Assembly (NCBI GenBank): GCA_916048095.2
Contig: OU696575.1
Coordinates: 9,390,468 to 9,454,467 of the forward strand
Reading direction: 5' to 3'
From: Sacculina carcini
Lineage: Eukaryota; Arthropoda; Thecostraca; Sacculinidae
DNA length: 64,000 nucleotides
Positions within the stretch are counted from its first letter, which is position 1; each line of letters opens with the position of its first letter. Below, piece by piece: positions 44,617-56,648 of the stretch. A program made the position numbers and the translations under genes. The notes under the pieces are model-generated. The model saw nothing but the letters and a program-made list of their open reading frames with translations. It did not search any database and was not told the DNA's origin.

Positions 44617-47010
44617 TTAATTTTGGGGTTGAGAGATAAGCCAAAAAAGAGTATCAGCAATTTCTATAGGGGTGAGTGGGCGGCGACGGAAGAGACAGTA
44701 AGTATATATGAAGGGAAGCCGAAAAAGAAGAGTGGGATTTTTTCTGTAGAATGTGATGAGGAAGAGAGTTATAAAGTCGGGGAGCAGAAAAGTAGAAGGA
44801 TTTGGCTGACCAGTTAGACTAGGGTCAGCAGAATGACATACGAGGGGCACAGTACGGCGACTTAATGGCCGATCAGAGGGAGTTAAAAGCGAATACAGGT
44901 AAGAAGGTGGAGCAGGAGTATGGAGAAGTTTATAGACAATACAGCACAGCTTATGGTGGATCCTGGACATAGCAGGCAGCCAGCCAAGTTTACGAATATG
45001 TGCGGATGTGGGTGACTTGGGGGGTAGACGAAGGACAAAGCGCAAGAAAGATTTATAATTGACTGGAGAAAGCGGATGGATTTGAGAGGAAGGTGAAAAA
45101 ATATAGAATTGCGGTAATCGATATGCGAAAAAATATACGAATTAACTAGGAGTAGAGCAGATGCCTCATCAAGATGAGAGCGGATCGGGTACAATTGACG
45201 TAAAACAAAACGACAGGAACCTGTAATTTTGAAAATGTGATCAGCGAATGTCAGTGTGGGTTCAAATTGGACTCCAAGATTAAGAATTTGTGAGGAAAGA
45301 GGTAGAACTATTGAACATGGAATGCTGAGGAAAAGTCAAGAGAGATGAAGATAACAGATTGACCTGAAGAGAAAGAAGCGAAAATGTCATTCAGTAGAGA
45401 CAGAAGGAGGGTTTCAGTTGAATGATTAGAAACAAAGCCAGACTTTCAGGAATCGAGATCAGAATATATACAAGGGCGAAGTTGAGAAAGGATAGCAGCT
45501 TCCAAAAGTATAGAAGGCAGAGGGAGCAAGGAAATTGGTCTGTAACTGCTCGGAGTGTTGGCATCAAGGGAAGGTTTCTTAAGGATGGGAGAAACAATGG
45601 CATGCTTAGAGGCCAGAAAAGTCCCGTTGAGAAAAGAGGGGTGTACCAAATGTGTAAGAAAAGGGACAGGAGTAGAATGCAGTCAAAAAATGTACAAAAA
45701 TTTATTGCATCTGAAGGACATCTAGACTTTTGCAATTTTTTCAGATATTTGGCAGTGGCGGTTGGGGAGATGGGGGAGAAAGATGACAAAGAGCAGTCAG
45801 AGGAAGGGAAAGACAGACGTAAAGAGGAGGGTGGTAATTCAGCCTTGGCTTTGGCGATTTTCTCAGAAAAAATAGATAAAGTCGAAGCTGGAATGGAGCA
45901 GGTCTCAGATTTGGAGAAGCCAGTGATAGATTTTAGGGAAGACCATCTAGAGCGGGAAGAACTTGAACCAGAAGAGAGCTTGGATTGATAATAAGAGGAT
46001 TTAGCGGCATCAAGGGCAGAAATGAAGGACTTGCGAGTCTGACAAAATGAATACCAATTAGAGCCGGGCCGAAGCCGGCGCCAGCAGCGTTAGCACGAAG
46101 GCGGCGTAATTTGGGGGTCCACCAGGGCTGAGGAGAAACACTAGATTTGACAGTTTAACGACGCATTGGGAATATTTCATCATTCATTTTAGATAAGGAG
46201 TCGTCCAAGAAGGCAGAAGGGCTGAGAGAGGGAGGAAATAACAAAGGTCAGGGTCAAAAGAGGCAGAGGCGAGATTGTTGAAAAGTGAGACATCAAAATG
46301 TTTGTAGTCTCGTGCAAAAAAAATTCAGGCGGAGGATTGGTGTTACTGGTTTGATGACTTAGTTTAAAAGAAATTAGGGAATTATCTGATATGGCAATAT
46401 CAGGAGGATATGTGATGATGACTGTAGGAATGAGCTTAGCAGATGTTTCGGTACAAATGAGGAGGTCAAGGTTATGACCTGATAAATTAGAACAGCCAGA
46501 GTTCATAATGGTGAGGTCCCAGGAATTTAGATGGGAAAGGAAATCAGTTGAGTGTGGGTGATGGGAAGGCTGATCAATCCAAAAATTAAAGTCACCAAGT
46601 AATATGAAGTTGTCGGAAAAACGATGAAATAGGATGGCAATAATACTGTCGAAATCAGAATTGAATTGAGCCGATGAGTCAGGGCTACTATGGCGATAAA
46701 CCAGTCAGATTCCAAGAGGACGCGCGGCATACAAAGACAGAGAAAGTGCATTGTACTCAAAAGAAGAGGAGGTAAATGAGATATCATTGAGTTAATTGAG
46801 GGCAAAAGAAAAGCGGAAAATAACATCCACACCTCCACCCTTATACTTATAGTAGAGGAAGAAGAAGATCGACAAACATGAAAGAACTTGAACGAATGGG
46901 GCAATTGGGCAGAAAAAACTGAAACGTTAGACTCAAGCAGCCATGTCTCAGTAAGCATAAGGAGATAAGGATTAAGGTGAGAAATATTATCACAAATATA
47001 GGACATCTTA
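44617..47010 (-). pseudogene. LINE-M ORF2 (endonuclease-RT), broken
   Basis: Minus strand, in order: ICDNISHLNPYLLMLTETWL (endonuclease start), GGGVD-type block near 46840, FVFLGDFN-equivalent region near 46590, NSGCSNLSGHNLDLLICTET (46506) and PPDIAISDNSLISF. RT follows with ILKKPSLDANTPSSYRPISL, FVSNHSTET-type and SLDFS-type blocks near 45400. It ends with FVLRLPPKSPTSAHIRKLGW, LPAMSRIHHKLCCIVYKLLH and HSADPSLTGQPNPSTF. The region holding YADD (about 45200-45330) is not clearly preserved. Confidence 0.7.
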
Positions 47011-47138
47011 TTACTGGCAGAACGGACATTGAGTAGGCCAACAGGGAAAAATTTAGGATCATTCTGAGTGTCAGACAGGTGAGGGGGACCAGGGAGGGTG
47101 AGAGCCGATGCAGGGGCAGTGGTAGAGCGCGGGAGTAG

Positions 47139-48413
47139 TCATTGGTTACCAGGGTTAGTAGGAAAGGGCGTAGAAGAGGCAGCAGTAGTAGTGGGAGGGA
47201 GGGAAGAGGTAGGGTGAGCAGAGAGAAGGGTGGCGGAGGGTGATGGAAGAGGGACCACAATGGTGCGCTCACGGAAGGACTGACGAAGTGTGATGAGAGA
47301 GGGGCAGTTGGGCGAAAAAGAGGAGTGGTTGGAGGGGCAATTGCGACGGGCACAATTGATGCACTGGGCGCTGGAGCGATTGTGACAGGCGGCGGACATG
47401 TGTGATCCCGCACAGTGCCCACATGCCACCTTGTTGTTGTTAGCACAGCTCTCAGTCCGATAACCGAGACCCGCACAGCAACCGCAGTGTACCACCCAAA
47501 AGCGGTCATATACCACGCAGCAGCGGAGGCCGATAAAGAGTCGATCTCCCACTGACTTGATGCCGCGTCGGACTTCCGGCGATACAGCCAGAACAGCATT
47601 CCTTTGTCCAGACTTGGACCGATAGATGAACAGTAGCTTTAGTTGAGAGGCAGGAGCAGATGACACGATGGGGTTCTTCAGTCGCAGGGTAGACATGAGC
47701 CTTTCGGGGTTCAGATGAGCTGGAACGTTGGTGAGGGTAATTGTAGGCAGGATCGAAGGTTGACGCTTGTGCACCGTCACCTCAATATTTTCGATTTGGC
47801 TACCAAGTTTTGTGGCAGCATCTAGGGCAGCCTCTTCGGAGCGGAACTATAGGACGACTCCCCCCTCCCCGACCTCTGACGTACCTGCGCCACTGGCACC
47901 GTGTACAGCACCTTTTCGATGGTGTCCGTCATGAAAAGGTAAATGAAGAGGTCTTGTAGACCTCTACAAGACCTCTTGTCGCATATTATTTGTTTATTTG
48001 CATCCTATCGTCTTGATAGGAGCCGCCGTCTTGTTATTCAGAACAACTGCGAACGAGTGGCTCACAGCTCCCTTGACAGTCGGACGGGTGGAAGTGGCGG
48101 ACTCAGATTGCGAAGACTTGATCTCCTCTACAAGCTCCGTCTTCAGCTGGGCAAGCTGAGTCTCCAGTTTGCTGCAGAGCTCAGATAGAGTGCTCTGGCT
48201 GGAGTCACGTTTAGCAGATGAAAAATCGAAGACGCACTCAGGAGACACCCAGAAAAGTGTATGCTTTTTCAGCGCTGTGTGCGCCGCTTGAGACAAGGGG
48301 GCACAGGAGGGGTGGAATGTGCGATCACACCCCGGGCAGAGTATGCGGGCGCCCGTTGTCACGCTCTCACCGCAAGTGCACGGACGCACCTTATCAGTTG
48401 ATCTTGCTGGCAT
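47139..48413 (-). pseudogene. LINE-M ORF1: PHD finger, coiled coil, RRM-like core, three CCHC knuckles
   Basis: MPARSTDKVRPCTCGESVTT opens a PHD-like finger (CTCGES, ILCPGCDRTFHPSCAPLSQA). A coiled coil follows (STLSELCSKLETQLAQLKTE). After a frame break, the next segment (47780-47139) has an RRM-like core (LPTITLTNVPAHLNPERLMS, LKLLFIYRSKSGQRNAVLAV). It then has knuckles CGCCAGLGYRTESC, CGHCAGSHMSAAC and CINCARRNCPSNH. This is the best-preserved ORF1 of its family here and explains the pieces in LINE-B and LINE-H. Confidence 0.75.
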
Positions 48414-48470
48414 AATGACCAGTCACAAATTCTCAGTCACAAATTCACAGTCACAAATTCACGCTAAACG

Positions 48471-49317
48471 ACAGGAGGAGAACAAAAACACGACCGCGCG
48501 TGACGAGCACTCAGACAAGACTGGATATACGGTTTTGTTCTTTCAGAAAACAGAATAAAAGCAAGTAAACATTTTATCACACTAAATGAATTAAATATGA
48601 ATTTCGTTATAATTAAACTGGCGGTATTCATTCCTGAGCTACTGATAACATCAATGAAAAGCAAAGGATTCGCGTCTGATACTCATTCCACTATTATGTC
48701 GTGTCTATAGGCTTGGAGTCTTATAAGGCTTGGCGTTATGGCTTGAGGCATAAGGCTTGATAGGTGAATGTGGACTATATATTCCCGATGCGAATTTCAT
48801 TTAGAAACGATCAATTTGCTTATTTTATGAGTGATCACAAATAATAGTGTATGTTGATATGCGCACTTTTCTATGGCTAATCGCAAAACGTTCTACTTTC
48901 GCTAACGTTCACTCTTCCGGTGAAACAGACTTACGTTTTCCAGCTGGAAATAGAAAATTGTTCCTGCGTTCGACCAGCTGACCTAGCTTACAGTACGGCT
49001 TGATGCTCTTTATATGTTTTGCTGTCTGGACACAAATCTACTCCAGTGTATTCATATATTACTGAACTATATTCAAGTATATTCAAGTATACCGAATTGT
49101 AGCGAATTGAGTATGTCCGTAGTCACCTTGAGCTTCACATTACGTCTATAAGCCAATAATTCAATTGACGCTGAATCATAGGAGGAAATTTATACAGATA
49201 TTAATATATTAATATATGATATTCATTTACAAGAAAATGTATTCGATATGTGATCATCAAGCAAGCGTCTACCAAATTGTATTAATGGTCAAATACATGC
49301 TTTTTGGAGGAATTCAC
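48471..49317. other. Unassigned intron sequence
   Basis: AT-rich. No element borders recognised between LINE-M and the LTR retrotransposon. Confidence 0.4.
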
Positions 49318-49580
49318 TTTAACAACTGCAGAAGAAAAAATATCACAATACGCCAATGCACTCCCAGGCGGACACACCTGATCACAACCGCGGTTACGCA
49401 CAGACAGCCTCACTCAACCGCATAAGTCCAGCACACTAACTCATGACCAATCAGCGTACGCACACGCACACACCGTGACCTTTACACGACCTTGACCACA
49501 CAACACCCGCCCACACACATACACACATACATACACTGTACTCAACGAGAATGCGCCAAACAAACGCAGCCACGCTGCCA
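49318..49580 (-). repeat. 3' LTR (minus-strand element)
   Basis: About 98% identical to 53398-53662. Its right end GCTGCCA equals that of the partner. Confidence 0.85.
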
Positions 49581-49699
49581 CACCTCCCCATGATATACAT
49601 ATTACACAAACCACCGCAATGCACAGCTAACTTACATACAACACCTTCACGTACACATGAGGCAGTCGCGATATCGCCCCGGCGGGCGGCGAGCACGCT

Positions 49700-50560
49700 C
49701 ACTGCGACGAACACAAGGCAGGCCAAACTCGCCAGCAGGAGCTTGGACAGGCGGTCCATCAATGTCGTCCAAGACCGTCGACGCTTCGGCCACATCAACA
49801 GGTGGGCACGGAGACACCAGCAGGGCTACGTCCTCGTCTTCGGCTCTATCGAGATTAACATCAGGGTCGTCGCGCTCGCCGGCATTGTGTCGTGGCCGCA
49901 AGTCACGCACATGGCGGGGTACAACGTCCACATTGACCACTTGGTCGGAAACAATATTGGTGAGGTCGCCAGCACGCGACAGGTCAGTGCAACGTGTGCC
50001 TCGCTGCCGCACCCACACTTTGTCGCCGGCGAGATACGGTGGTGCAGCGCTGCTCTGCTGGTCATGAATGGCCTGGTGTGTTGCACTTGGAAGCTTGCTC
50101 TCTGATGTTGCTTGAGCCACACGCACGCAATCACGTACCGGATAGGTATATACGCCAGCAGCAGGCGCGAGTGCCGACTCGCGGGGTGTAATGTTGTATA
50201 AATGTACAGCCTCGGCAATAGAGCACTGCTTCTTAGCCGCCAGCACTTTAATGGTTCGGTGGTTCCGCTCCACGATGGCATTGCCGCTCGGCGCATGAGC
50301 AGCGCGAAACCGTAGGCTGACGCCCCAGCTGGCTGCGAAAGCGGCAAAATGACGAATGCGGAAGACAGTGTCGTTGTCACATAACAGTTCAGCACACCCA
50401 CCACGCTCAAAAAACACCTGCTGCAACTGCTCAACAGTGGCCGCGGCATCCGGTCTGCGGAGCGGACGCCACACACAGAAGCGCGACGGACCGCAATCAA
50501 CCACCGACACAAAATCGTGTCGCCCGTAGTGCGTTATGTCGATCGCAAGACGGAACCAGG
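49700..50560 (-). pseudogene. Integrase part of the LTR element (fossil)
   Basis: The minus strand shows an integrase core: LAIDITHYGRHDFVSVVDCG, ELLCDNDTVFRIRHFAAFAA and SGNAIVERNHRTIKVLAAKK, the D-D-E catalytic blocks. A C-terminal region rich in Asp and Arg follows. Extents are approximate. Confidence 0.8.
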
Positions 50561-50749
50561 TTTCTGACACGCTAAGTTAACCGTGCCGCCACTTTGTTGG
50601 TGCGGGATCCATTCATCGGCACACATCGCAACTGCCGACTACTGCATGAACCTCAGCCCGAGTAACGCGCGGAGAAATCTCACGCTTGGCAAAATGGAGC
50701 GTACGCCGTACTCCTGGATGACCGGCTTGGATGTGCACGTCATCTCACT

Positions 50750-51960
50750 GCTGCCTGGACCAGCTAGTAGCCACCGCAACCACACGATGTTCCGGTTCGG
50801 CTGTGGCATCAGTCACCCACTCAGGCGGCACTCTGGTCAGTGCGTCGGCTTTGTTTGCAGCCGTGCGCATCAAAGTTACATCCAACTGAAGACCAAACTC
50901 ATTCACCAGCTGACGGACCACATCTACACGCCGACGGATCAACATCTCGTTACTTGCCTTGGTGCGCTGCCTCGCACGGCCGCTCATCGCGTCATTCAAC
51001 CAGCGATGCACAGTGGCCGAGCCCGTACGCAAGTCAATGCTGCGCATCTGCCACGAAATGGCGAGGTCGAGCCCGCGAATGGCAGCGTCCATTTCCGCCA
51101 TGTTTATATGGCCGCAGTCAGTTTCCTTGCGCAGCCAACTGGCATCTTCTATTACACCGCGGCCAGGCACCTCCACGGCTACACCGGAGGCCAGAGAGCT
51201 GGCGTCGCACCACACGATCGCGTGGTCACCACTAACCGACCAGGGGCCTCGAGCCGGATCACTACGCGCCACACGCTCAACTACTTGCGAAAGCTGATCC
51301 CGCAGCTTGGGGTCTTCTGTGACGTCGTCCCAGCCCGATGTAAGTGCGTTGACACGCCGCTTGAGCCAAGCGGTTGCGGGGCGCAGCCAGCAACACACAG
51401 GGACATGCGCCACTGCACGTCCACACCACGCGAACAGCGACCTGCGTGTGAGCTGTGCGGGCGGCGCGTCAACCGGCTGGTCCCGATGCCATGCCAGTTC
51501 GTGGTCCACGTAGCGCACGCGCAGGCCGAGCATTCGAGCCCCAGATTCAGCGGACACCCGCTCGGGCTGCTTGGACTCAAGCCCGAATGCCTGAAAGTGT
51601 GCTATCACCTGCTCAGCTGACACAAGGTCTTCATTTACTAGCAAATCGTCTACGAAGGGAAGTACGGCCTTCTCCATGATAGGATTTTGCGCCAGTACAG
51701 CGCGCACCACGGCCTGCATTATGGCGGGCGCCACACACAGTCCTAGACCCAGTCGTGTCAGGCAGTACCGGCGTCCACGCACTACCATCTTCTGGTAAGC
51801 CCGCCACTTGGGGTCAACGTGCAGCTGCAGGTATGCCCGGCGCAGGTCTACAACAGCTGTATTTGCACCGTGACGGCGCCACTTACGCAGCTATTTGGCA
51901 CAAACCTCTGAGTCGGCGGTGTGCGTGCTTACATGACCATTGAGCTCGCGAAAGTCCATT
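50750..51960 (-). pseudogene. Reverse transcriptase-RNase H part of the LTR element (fossil)
   Basis: The RT palm block LPFVDDLLVNEDLVSAEQVI, preceded by TRLGLGLCVAPAIMQAVVRA, is followed by a connection domain and an RNase H-like region (DHAIVWCDASSLASGVAVEV; NMAEMDAAIRGLDLAI). The order and spacing are those of Gypsy pol. Extents are approximate. Confidence 0.8.
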
Positions 51961-52149
51961 ACAGGGCGTACTCGATCACGGCCCCTCTGTCGAGCAACAA
52001 TCAATGGCACCAGACCACGCGCCTCCCCATGTTGGGCTGTATCATGCGGCACCAACCAGCCCTTCTGTATCCAGGATGATAATTCAGTATCGAACTCTGA
52101 CCGGACTTAGGCACGTGGTATTGCACAGAGCGGTTCTGCAGACAACCAG

Positions 52150-52535
52150 GCCCATCTGCGCGTGTCCACTTCCACTTCACATGCCATCGACGCAATTTTG
52201 GGTAAAAAACGGCCTGATAATCAGGAGCGTCCACACTAATGTCACTGGGCGCTCGCTCTGCAACTCCACAAAACCGCACCTCGGATGGGGATCGCACTGC
52301 AATTCCACCCAACGCTTGAATGCCCGGCATGCCCAGAATCACGTCAACGCCCAGAGGAGGACGCGACACCACCAAAACTGACAAGTCTACCGTCTGTCCC
52401 TGTGGTGACAATACCCGTATTCGCCCCACACCTTCACAACAGAGCCGCGTTTCTCCCAGAGTGGCCAGTGACACCGGCCGTTTCTCCCAGCTGACGCAGC
52501 AAGCAGCGTGTACGATGTTATTAGTGCAGCCAGTA
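52150..52535 (-). pseudogene. Aspartic protease part of the LTR element (fossil)
   Basis: MDTGCTNNIVHAA holds the protease D-T-G motif. GVDVILGMPGIQALGG is the later conserved block of retropepsins. Confidence 0.75.
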
Positions 52536-52539
52536 TCCA

Positions 52540-53240
52540 CCAGAACACGACACTGCCGCCCATCGACGATTAACTACACAATCGGCAAAGCACCGTTCAA
52601 TGTCGCGGAGAGGATGCAGGTGCTGACGCGGCCCCTCCGCTGCCGTTTCCAGGAAACGCATATGCCATGTGTCTTGTACTACCGCAAGTCCAGCAGCGAC
52701 GTCGAGGCCGGGAACCACCAGCACGCGGACGGTCCTGAAGGCCCCTGTTGTCTGCACCGGCGCATGTGCAGGCCGACCACACGGACGTGCTAGGGCAGGA
52801 GTAGCGACTGCAGCAGCGGCGGTCATGCGCTCGTCGCTGAGAACCGTGCTAGCACGACAAACTACGTCCGCCAGAGCCAGGTCTTCGGCTCTGGATCCAG
52901 CTCGAATAGTTTGGCGAACGCTATCGGGAAGGCCGGACACAAAAGCGCAAGTCAGCGTGTCTTCTGGCACCCCACCAAACAGTGTGGACAGGCGACGCAG
53001 CTCTGCCAGAAAAATATCCACTGATTCGCCAGTGCGCAAGCGTCGCCCGGAAAAAGCGTCGTATGCCGCAAATCTGTCAAGCGTAAACGCAGCATACAGA
53101 CGCGACTTGACTGCGTCCAGGCTGCCGCGGCAATCGGCTGACATCTCAGACCAAACTGCGAAAGCCCGGTGAGCCGCAGCGGCAGCACGGCAACAGTAGA
53201 CACTCCTCGCATCTGACACAACATCTCGGCACGTGTCAGC
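52540..53240 (-). pseudogene. Gag-like part of the LTR element (fossil)
   Basis: A capsid-like helical stretch (RLYAAFTLDRFAAYDAFSGR, VDIFLAELRRLSTLFGGVPE, FVSGLPDSVRQTIRAGSRAE) typical of Gypsy gag. Cys residues near the end may be a knuckle remnant. Confidence 0.7.
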
Positions 53241-53397
53241 CACTCAACCACGTCACCATCGCCGTTAAATTATGGTACTAGACGTGCGTCAAATGCCGAT
53301 TGGTTCGCCAGTGTTTTGCCGGCAGCCGCAACGCTCATCGCCTCGGAATTGGGGCCGACGGCAGCTTGCATGACAAAAAACTAGTGCCGAAATAGCT

Positions 53398-53662
53398 TGT
53401 AACAACTGCAGAAGAAAAAATATCACAATACGCCAATGCACTCCCAGGCGGACACACCTGATCACAACCACGGTTACGCACAGACAGCCTCACTCAACCA
53501 CATAAGTCCAGAGCACTAACTCATGACCAATCAGCGTACGCACACGCACACACCGTGACCTTTACACGACCTTGACCACACAACACCCGCCCACACACAC
53601 ATACACACATACATACACTGTACTCAACGAGAATGCGCCAAACAAACGCAGCCAAGCTGCCA
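53398..53662 (-). repeat. 5' LTR (minus-strand element)
   Basis: Begins TGTAACAACTGCAG and ends GCTGCCA on the + strand, TG...CA as in canonical LTRs. The partner lies at 49318-49580. Confidence 0.85.
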
Positions 53663-53858
53663 GATTCACATCAGAATATTTTAATAAAAGCGCATATTTT
53701 ATTTTTCACTTAATCGTTCGGTTAATTTGCAGCTAATGATTACGAAAATATAAGCTCTCAACTTAATATGCTCAATACATACTTAAAATTATAGTATAAT
53801 TATACTTAATATACGACTTATAATAAATATATAAATCATTATAGACAATACTAATTAT

Positions 53859-55086
53859 TAGGGCTGTCAAAAAATTAACCTAAAAATCAGAAAAAAGTAA
53901 CTTTATTTTCGAGAAAAAGTAACCTAAAAAAGTAACCTAAAAATAACCTGAGTTTTAAAGTTATTATCACTTGTGTATCGTTTTATCACATGTTTATCAC
54001 GCCTTTGCTGATTAGTGCGCCATGTGAAATACACGGTGTGTTTGTTGTTTGTTTGTGAACATATAAAGTAACATAATAACCAATAAAAAGGTAACCTAAA
54101 AATAACCTCCTTCAAAAAAGGCCAATTTCTGTTTGCAGTTCTGAAGAAAGAAAATACACCAGTCCTTCTTTTTATCACCTTTCCGAGTTGGTACTACTTT
54201 TACACCCTCTCCGATCTGGTACCATTTTTACAACAAACAACCAAAAGTGACTTAACATAATTTAGCTAACATCGAAAAAAGGAGCATAACCATCAAAATG
54301 TAATTTTAAGTGGAAACCTCATACAAATGCGAAATACACTAATTGCAAATGTAAATATTTTTAGTAATGGTCGCAATAATGTTCTGTACATTTTTCCAAT
54401 GGAACTTTTTATCAACTTAACACTTAACACTCTCTTCACTTAACACTTTCTTTTAACACTGCATGTGTGAATGCCCCCGTCCTCCCATATGTCAAACGTG
54501 GGATAATGGCGCTATCTCACGCCCTGAAAATCACGTGCAAATTACTGTTAAAGTAAATACGTACTGTCAAGTGCTTCAGTGCAGTATCTGGGATAGAGAG
54601 CTCACACATCGTACTATACCACGCTACAAACATCTCACGACACCCTCCGGTTCGTGGACATTTCCTAAAATGGAATTACACTATCCTGCGTACCCAAAAA
54701 CGTATAAATATCGAGTAGCACGGATGAATATCAATTGCTAAAGCCTAACAGCAGAAATGTTGACATTTCTTGATCTTCAGACCAAATATTCCATTTCTTT
54801 TCCTATTTTATCCTCATATATACCGTTTTTGTGCCTCTTATCTGCAAAAAGTCACCAAACTTCGTGGTAAACTTACCTAATAACAAGAAAAATAACAAAA
54901 GGTAACCTGACGATAAAAAAGTAACCTTAAAAGCAAAACAGTAACATAACGATGAAAAAGTAACTTTTGGTAACCTAATAACTTTTTAATAATTATCGTA
55001 CACAACTTTTTCATGCAGTTTTAGGTAGCTTATGAAAAAGTGACCTTTAGGTGAAAAAGTAACTTTATTAACTTTTGACAGCCCTA
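53859..55086. mobile_element. 1.23-kb hAT-type non-autonomous element
   Basis: Perfect 8-bp target duplications CTAATTAT at 53851-53858 and 55087-55094. Terminal inverted repeats begin TAGGGCTGTCAAAA on both sides. Subterminal regions are packed with AAGTAACCT units, on the left direct and on the right mixed, like transposase-binding repeats. A 92-aa frame (54463-54741) has no transposase motif. The internal pair TCCGAGTTGGTAC/TCCGATCTGGTAC is a short duplication. Confidence 0.88.
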
Positions 55087-55094
55087 CTAATTAT

Positions 55095-55279
55095 ATTTAC
55101 ATCTGATGATAAAAATATTCATTCGATCTTTATTGCAAAACATTTTTCAATATATCGCCGATAAAGTATATGAATTTATTAAATTAAAAGATGACTGCAA
55201 TATATCACTTCTATGACAAAGATGATAATGCTGAACAGGACTAATACACGTTGCATAAGTAACACCATTGTGACTGAAT
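55095..55279. other. Short AT-rich gap
   Basis: Nothing recognised between the hAT element and the Penelope-like fragment. Confidence 0.4.
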
Positions 55280-56200
55280 TGTGTCATTAGACGCCATTAT
55301 AGCTCAGCTCGTAGCGAGACAAGGAAATGCAAATATATTAAAATTAACAATTAACACAGGACAAGGAAGAAAATACACCCAGTGGAAAAAATTAATTACC
55401 AAAAATTTCCACTGCAATATTGAGTGGTGGGGACCTGAATCCCACATCGGCACGACTACAACGACTATTTTGCAGCGGGTGACTGTCATCTGAAGAGCGG
55501 CGACATCAAGGAACACTGCAGAAACATTCATGAGGTAATGATCAACAGATAAGACAAGGTGAGCATCACAGAAGTGATTGCAAACAAAAAAGACGGCTGA
55601 AAATACTGGAAGCCATCAATATCATTGCAACAGCGACCTCAAATAAATTTACAACTGGAAGAAGTCGATGTGTGGCTCACACGAACGCACCCCTGCGCCA
55701 GTTATTCGCTGTGTACGCCCCTGCGCCAGCCTGGAGCCCCCGGGTGGGCCATTCACCCCTAGAATGCAAATACCACCTGACCTTCGCGCCGAGGTGCAAA
55801 ATCATTGCGCTGTTGAGCCTGCGCAATAGCTCTGCATCCCCAAAAGGACCATGCCCTCCTGGCACAGAGGCGTCAAATCCACCTACCGCCGCATATACAG
55901 CCACGTGCACACACAACTTTATCAGCGATGTGCAAAATCGCACGCTACCAAGCAGTGATTCACACATAGGTGTTATCATCAAGCCCATAAAATGGCAACA
56001 CCGCACTAAAAACATTGGCATTCTGACTAGCAGTCTAAAGATAGAGACCCGCTGGTCTGAAACGTCACAATGCATTGGCCAGCTATTGAGAAGAATCAGC
56101 CCAAATGGCCAAAAACTGGCTCGAGTGATGGAGAATACGCACAAGAGAATCGTGAGCTGCGACCTTGTTATCCGTTTCAATAGCATGTGCATCAAGAATA
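55280..56200 (+). pseudogene. Penelope-like element fragment with GIY-YIG nuclease
   Basis: About 55440-55640 encodes, with frame changes, ESHIGTTTTTILQRVT, HLKSGDIKEHCRNIHEVM, VSITEVIAN and KILEAINIIATATSNKF. This is the order of the GIY-YIG C-terminal nuclease of Penelope-like retroelements (YIG.T..TL..R...H......H......I......R..LEA..I). The catalytic Glu lies in LEAI. The following GC-rich 55670-56200 stretch has open frames on both strands and may be the element's 3' part, but I recognise no domain in it. Confidence 0.55.
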
Positions 56201-56319
56201 TAGGATAGATAGATACACACAATAATTGAATACATTGATATAGACGCAAGCCGTAGTGAAAATAAGCCAATTTGATCACAATGTGTTCGAATTGATCCAA
56301 TTTCATCACAATTCATCAT
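56201..56319. other. Short AT-rich gap
   Basis: No feature recognised. Confidence 0.35.
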
Positions 56320-56425
56320 GCTACACGATGTAATTGAACCGTATTTTGTCAATAGTTGCGGCCAGCGTGTCGTTTGTATTTCAAAATTTGAGCAGTTGAA
56401 CCCGCGCGTTCACATAAGTTTTAAT
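56320..56425. repeat. Isolated copy of the 37.7-37.9 kb repeat
   Basis: GAACCGTATTTTGTCAATAG, then TTGCGGCC, TTTGTATTTCA and TTGAACCCGCGCGTTCACAT match, in order, 37775-37890 (GAACGTTTTATTGTCTATAG, TTGCTGCCCGCGG, TTGAACCCGCGC). It shows that this repeat family is dispersed. Confidence 0.55.
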
Positions 56426-56648
56426 CAAACATTAATACAATATCAGTGAGCTCAGAGAGACGCAGACTTCACTATTACGACTGCTTTGTGATTGAATCGT
56501 TTACATCAAAACGGCAATGAAACATAATCGCAAGAACAAGTTATAATAGTTTATATTTACAGAATGCAAGCTAATGTTTATGCTAATATTTATTGTGTAT
56601 CTGTAGCAATGAAATACATTTAGGGCTACTTTTGTAGGTGAGCCAACA

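Larger units (their letters stand above)
44518..48470 (-). mobile_element. LINE-M: near full-length, decayed L2/CR1-like LINE
   Basis: On the minus strand: PHD-finger ORF1 start (48413), RRM/zinc-knuckle ORF1 (47780-47139), endonuclease (about 47010-46190), linker and RT (about 46000-45200) and C-terminus (45194-44617). The 3' end at 44518-44556 has ATATATAGCGCATGATC on the + strand. It is the same plan as LINE-B and LINE-N. Several frameshifts and stops. Upstream of the start codon is a short tandem CACAAATTCACAGT repeat (48423-48465). Confidence 0.75.
49318..53662 (-). mobile_element. Ty3/Gypsy-type LTR retrotransposon (fossil, young-looking, broken)
   Basis: Two direct repeats of about 263 bp at 49318-49580 and 53398-53662 bound an internal region coding on the minus strand in the order gag-like, protease, reverse transcriptase-RNase H, integrase. 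The integrase-last order fits Gypsy. The repeats differ at only about five or six positions, roughly 2%, so the insertion is fairly recent. The coding region is broken, with about two or three breaks. GC content is well above that of the flanks. A flank resemblance (ATTCAC) exists, but not in register for a firm target duplication. Confidence 0.85.

Noticed and set aside
49311-53669. Target duplication ATTCAC around the LTR element
   Set aside because: The two copies are out of register with the LTR ends by a couple of bases, so it may be chance.
55297-55320. tRNA-like A box (TAGCTCAGCTCGTAGCGAG)
   Set aside because: No B box at the right distance and no cloverleaf. The region reads as part of a Penelope-like fragment.
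55672-56309. Long frames on both strands as host genes
   Set aside because: No domain recognised; GC-rich sequence lacks stops by composition, and it adjoins retroelement remains.
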